This document shows, in pieces, positions 61,345 through 64,000 of a stretch of 64,000 nt of DNA. Where the stretch lies: assembly GCA_049516595.1 (NCBI GenBank), contig JBEKSY010000009.1, positions 1 through 64,000 on the forward strand, given 5' to 3'. The notes under the pieces were generated by a model, which was not told the DNA's origin, ran no database searches, and worked only from the letters and a program-made list of their open reading frames with translations. Each line of letters begins with the position of its first letter. Within the stretch, counting starts at the first letter, position 1. The position numbers and the translations under genes are program-made. The DNA comes from JBEKHT01 sp049516595. GTDB lineage: Bacteria; Chloroflexota; Anaerolineae; Anaerolineales; RBG-16-64-43.

Positions 61345-61647
61345 TTAATTGAGCGAACTTGCCCAGTGATCCTGAATGGGTTCTACCCAGTCTTCATTCA
61401 GGCGATGCAGGATGAAGAAACGAACGGGCGGTACCTCTGACCAGCCCGAACACATTGAGGCACCGCCAGGAGAGAGTCCCTGCGTCGTGCGGTCCACACT
61501 CGTGGCATCCCGAAGGAGGTCGACGGCCGCGTGAACCGAGGCGCAACGAAACCGGAAAAACAAGAGGCGCTCATTCTGTAGGCCTGACGCGACGATCGGC
61601 TCCGCCTCACCAGAGAATCCGCTTTTGCTGTGCTCGTTCCAAGTCAT
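61345..61647 (-). CDS. Hypothetical protein coupled to the MttB-like gene
   Basis: A 100-residue frame whose ATG overlaps the stop of the MttB-like gene (ATGA at 61647-61644), which suggests translational coupling. It shows no known motif; 'PIVASGLQNERLLFFRFRCA' and 'VRFFILHRLNEDWVEPI' look like ordinary globular sequence. The overlap is the only positive evidence, so it may be a chance frame. Confidence 0.4.
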   Translation of the reverse strand: MTWNEHSKSGFSGEAEPIVASGLQNERLLFFRFRCASVHAAVDLLRDATSVDRTTQGLSPGGASMCSGWSEVPPVRFFILHRLNEDWVEPIQDHWASSLN

Positions 61648-63110
61648 GCCCGGGCAGACTGGTCCTCTGTAAAGCGGATGGCCCTCTCAAGAGCCTGCGA
61701 AAGGGCTGTGTCGGCCCCGTCAAAAGGGGCGAAAGGCACAGACTTGGCGAGGATGTCCGAGACGCGTTCGTGGGCCACCTCATGGATCATCTTCCCACCA
61801 TCTTGGACCCACTGTTCGATTGTTTGGCGTCGAAAGAGGTCGGGGAAGAAGAGCTCCTCTCGGAAATGACTGAGCGTGTGGTCATGCTGGAGGAAGTTGC
61901 CTGTATGTCCCACTTCTCGGATGACGTCTACAGCCAGCGTGTCGTCTGTGATGGTTATGCCCCTCAGGACGCGCTTGATCATGTACGCAAGTTCGTTGCA
62001 GATTACGGCCATCTCGGGCGAGCCGTAGAGTCCAAATGATAGCGTACCGAGACTCTGCGAGAAAGTCATGCCTGCTAGGCCATTTAGGAGCATGCCCATC
62101 ATGGCCTCAGACGCTGCTTCGGCGTCAGGTACCTTACCCTCGACCCCGCCGCCTAGCCCGTACATGGGCAGATTGTAGAAACGGGCTATCTGGGCCGTGG
62201 CTGCCTTGGCCAGGCTCTGCTCTGGGCTCCCGTAAGTGCATTGCATTGTTCTCATATCGAAGACGTCAGTGTCTGGCTTGAGGACGACCGGCGCTCCAGG
62301 CTTGATGAGTTGGGTCAAGACGACGCCGAAGAGGACCTCGGCGATCGTCAGTGCTATGGTGCCAGCGACTGTAGCTGGTCCGGTAGCGCCCATCATTGGA
62401 CCTGGGGAATAGAGGATGGGCACTCCCGCGGCAACCGCGTCCACGATTCCCTCATTCACCGCTGCCACCTTGAGGGGCGATATGGGAGTCACTATGCCCA
62501 TGACGCTGGGATGGTCTCGCAACGAGCCCTCTCCTCCGGAAGCAGCGGCTGCCATCTCGAGCATGTGTTCTGTGAAGGAGCGTTCAAGGATGCTAATTAC
62601 AGTAGGCTTGGTGGTGTTGCGAAATATGGCATCGAAGTCGTGGTACAAAACCGCGCTTGTCGCCTTGTCCCCCGACATGCACAAGCTCTGTACGAAGTCG
62701 ATGTTGGCCAAAGCGTGGCCGAGGCGTGTGCATTGAACCATGTCGTCCTTGGTCGGCTGCCTCGGGCGCCACAAGTCGTAGTCGAAGAGCATCGGTTCCG
62801 AAGTCCCACCCATGCCGTAGTAGACGCGGCCGGCCTCAACACGAATGTCCATCGCTGGATCATTTCGGCCGCAAAGGACAAAGGACTTGGGAGCACAGCC
62901 GACAGCCCAGCTAACTATCTCGGGGCTGAGCTTGATGACCTGACTGTCTCGGTCAACCTGCGCGCCGCCCTGTCGGAAGAGTTCGAGTATGAGGCGGGAG
63001 TCGCACCAGACTCCGGGATCGGAGAGCAAGGACAGCGCAGCATGCCGTATTCTCGCCATGTCGCCCTCCGGAAGCACCGCAAGAGAGCCAGCTCGAGCTC
63101 CTTCTTTCAT
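61644..63110 (-). CDS. MttB-family (trimethylamine/betaine-type) methyltransferase, non-pyrrolysine
   Basis: A 488-residue protein of the trimethylamine methyltransferase family. 'VYYGMGGTSEPMLFDYDLW', 'MGIVTPISPLKVAAVNEGIV', 'PILYSPGPMMGATGPATVAG', 'VEGKVPDAEAASEAMMGML' (split) and 'FLQHDHTLSHFREELFFPDL' are family-typical. No in-frame amber codon interrupts it, so it belongs to the large group of pyrrolysine-free MttB homologues, some of which demethylate glycine betaine, proline betaine or carnitine. It needs a corrinoid partner; only a broken one lies in the window (49.7 kb). The operator-bearing promoter at 63160-63203 precedes it. Confidence 0.93.
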   Translation of the reverse strand: MKEGARAGSLAVLPEGDMARIRHAALSLLSDPGVWCDSRLILELFRQGGAQVDRDSQVIKLSPEIVSWAVGCAPKSFVLCGRNDPAMDIRVEAGRVYYGMGGTSEPMLFDYDLWRPRQPTKDDMVQCTRLGHALANIDFVQSLCMSGDKATSAVLYHDFDAIFRNTTKPTVISILERSFTEHMLEMAAAASGGEGSLRDHPSVMGIVTPISPLKVAAVNEGIVDAVAAGVPILYSPGPMMGATGPATVAGTIALTIAEVLFGVVLTQLIKPGAPVVLKPDTDVFDMRTMQCTYGSPEQSLAKAATAQIARFYNLPMYGLGGGVEGKVPDAEAASEAMMGMLLNGLAGMTFSQSLGTLSFGLYGSPEMAVICNELAYMIKRVLRGITITDDTLAVDVIREVGHTGNFLQHDHTLSHFREELFFPDLFRRQTIEQWVQDGGKMIHEVAHERVSDILAKSVPFAPFDGADTALSQALERAIRFTEDQSARA

Positions 63111-63159
63111 TTTGATCCTCCTGGCACTGGGGCCACCAGGCCCCGGTCACGATGAATGT

Positions 63160-63203
63160 GCAATCGATTGCGGCATTATCGGATGCCGCGAGGTAATTGT
63201 CAA
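63160..63203 (-). promoter_or_regulatory. Promoter and perfect LacI-type operator of the MttB-like gene
   Basis: On the minus strand TTGACA (63203-63198), 17-bp spacer, GATAAT (63180-63175), followed after 3 bp by the perfect 12-bp palindrome GCAATCGATTGC (63171-63160). The operator would cover the start of transcription. The promoter is close to consensus. Confidence 0.75.
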
Positions 63204-63656
63204 TCTGCATCTGCGCAGGCCAGCGGAGGACAGACTAACCGCCTTTACCAGAAGAGATGCCGAGGGATCGCATGCGAGGGATTCGTTCGCGGCATGGTTG
63301 CGCACCGCCATCGGATGGTGAACCTGGTCATGCACGGGGTCGTCTGAGAGAGACCCAGAGGCCGAGAGCGCCTGCTCAAGAGGCGTTCTTACCGCGAGAG
63401 GCTCCGAAACGCCCATTTCGATCGCTTCTGCGGACCAACGGACACTGCTGAACGATTGACACCTCGTTCTGGCAGGGTGTGGAACTGAGCAAGTGCCCTG
63501 TGAGGAGATGTGCCCGCTCCGTACGGTGCTATAAGACCCCCTGACCGCGGCCTCACCAAAGAAGCCACGAGCGAGTTGGTTGGGGCGCAGAAGTGGGGGC
63601 GCGTCTGCCTCGGGTTCACGGCAAGGGCCGCTCGCTTCATGATACGGGCCTCATAT
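63204..63656. other. Divergent intergenic region
   Basis: The 450 bp between the two divergent promoters contain no gene with recognisable features. Confidence 0.4.
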
Positions 63657-63704
63657 TTGACATTTGTCGAATGTGTGCTATGATAAAGTATGTAAACGTT
63701 CTCA
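63657..63704 (+). promoter_or_regulatory. Promoter and LacI-type operator of the binding-protein gene
   Basis: TTGACA (63657-63662), 16-bp spacer, TATGAT (63679-63684), followed by TGTAAACGTTCTCA (63691-63704), whose left half matches the TGTAAACG consensus of LacI-family operators. Same architecture as the promoters at 56.8, 57.1 and 63.2 kb. Confidence 0.7.
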
Positions 63705-63870
63705 GACCAAGCCTCTGCGTCCCGCGAAAGAATGCCACCTGTTCGCGGGGTACCGCCTCTCAACGCACGGAAGGAGGTGTCTTGGAAAACAAGGTACCGC
63801 CTGCGCCTGAAGTTCTTTCCGACCGCAGCCAGTAGATGTACAACCGTCATAGACCTCGGAGGAGAATGAA

Positions 63871-64000
63871 ATGAAGGACATTCCTCGCTTGCTCGCAGTA
63901 GTTGTCGCGACAGGTTTAGTGATCGCTGCTTGCGCTCCCGCAGCGCCGCCCACTGCAGTTGCTACGCAAGCGCCGGCCGCTACAGTTGCCACGTCGCCAG
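63871..64000 (+). CDS. Solute-binding-type lipoprotein, N-terminus only (runs off window)
   Basis: The first 43 residues are visible. A lipoprotein signal peptide ends in V-I-A-A-C ('LLAVVVATGLVIAACAPAAP', Cys about residue 21), followed by an Ala/Thr/Pro-rich linker ('TAVATQAPAATVATSP'). This type of start is usual for ABC-transporter solute-binding proteins in Chloroflexota. GGAGGAGAATG is a strong ribosome site. Transport function is inferred from this and from the setting; the rest lies beyond the window. Confidence 0.65.
   Translation, partial: MKDIPRLLAVVVATGLVIAACAPAAPPTAVATQAPAATVATSP

Noticed and set aside
61644..63110. Pyrrolysine-containing MttB
   Set aside because: The frame is open over the full family length without an in-frame amber codon, so it is a pyrrolysine-free homologue.

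Overview
This window comes from a GC-rich (about 60%) bacterial chromosome, most likely a member of the Chloroflexota or a relative. That placement is an inference from lipoproteins with Thr/Pro/Ala-rich linkers after the lipobox, consensus-like TTGACA/TATAAT promoters, ATGA-coupled operons, and a mix of [NiFe]-hydrogenase maturation, tungstate uptake and envelope genes. No rRNA, CRISPR array, replication origin or intact insertion sequence was seen. One intact tRNA (Met-type, CAU) and one tRNA-Lys remnant are present.

Layout. 0-3.3 kb: end of an M20 peptidase, then a minus-strand group (ATP-grasp D-Ala-D-Ala-ligase-like enzyme, P-loop protein, SpoIIE-like phosphatase). 3.3-5.6 kb: a Roadblock/LC7 protein and pyrG, with an attenuator-like hairpin just before pyrG. 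5.6-7.4 kb: a decayed LacI regulator and a SCO1-type copper protein with an excellent promoter. 7.8-11.9 kb: FAD-dependent reductase, DUF488 protein, and pentose-phosphate genes (rpe, a zwf remnant, pgl). 12.2-19.8 kb: the complete set of hydrogenase maturation genes, hypA, then hypB-F-C-D-(methyltransferase)-E. 20-23.2 kb: a regulator and the tungstate transporter tupABC. 23.6-34 kb: alpha/beta hydrolases, a CDGSH iron-sulfur protein, tRNA-Met, two HtrA-like proteases, an atypical LuxR-type regulator, a monoacylglycerol-lipase-like enzyme, a dienelactone hydrolase and a DegV protein. 34.8-41.5 kb: two lipoproteins, then a minus-strand group that resembles a rewired Dlt system: a 42-residue DltX-like microprotein, MBOAT, DltD-like SGNH protein, acyl carrier protein and acyl-AMP ligase. 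42-49.7 kb: ars-operon remnants, folD with a structured leader, a zinc-ribbon membrane protein, a DMT exporter, a Pro-rich secreted protein, and a tRNA-Lys/phage scar. 49.7-64 kb: a catabolic island.

How the genes work together. Hyp proteins build the NiFe(CN)2CO centre and TupABC imports tungstate, so the cell probably has a [NiFe] hydrogenase and a tungsten enzyme encoded elsewhere. The island at 49.7-64 kb (class III aminotransferase, two sugar-phosphate-isomerase-like proteins, transaldolase-like protein, Asp/Glu racemase, M24 peptidase, SDR, Gfo/Idh/MocA dehydrogenase, MttB-like methyltransferase, start of a solute-binding lipoprotein) has four promoters, each with a LacI-type operator-like palindrome at or just after the predicted transcription start. 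It therefore looks like a regulon for an unknown sugar-, polyol- or amine-like substrate.

Gene decay is a strong theme. Remnants of lacI, zwf, a ClC-CBS channel, acr3, arsC, a corrinoid protein, a 2-oxoacid dehydrogenase E1alpha/E2 pair and a tRNA-Lys can be recognised. The most novel candidate is the Dlt-like acylation locus: its microprotein, too short for routine gene calling, ends in a Trp-Ile-Tyr-Gln-Gly-Phe motif like the C-terminal motif of DltX, while the activating enzyme resembles fatty-acyl-AMP ligases rather than the D-alanine ligase DltA.
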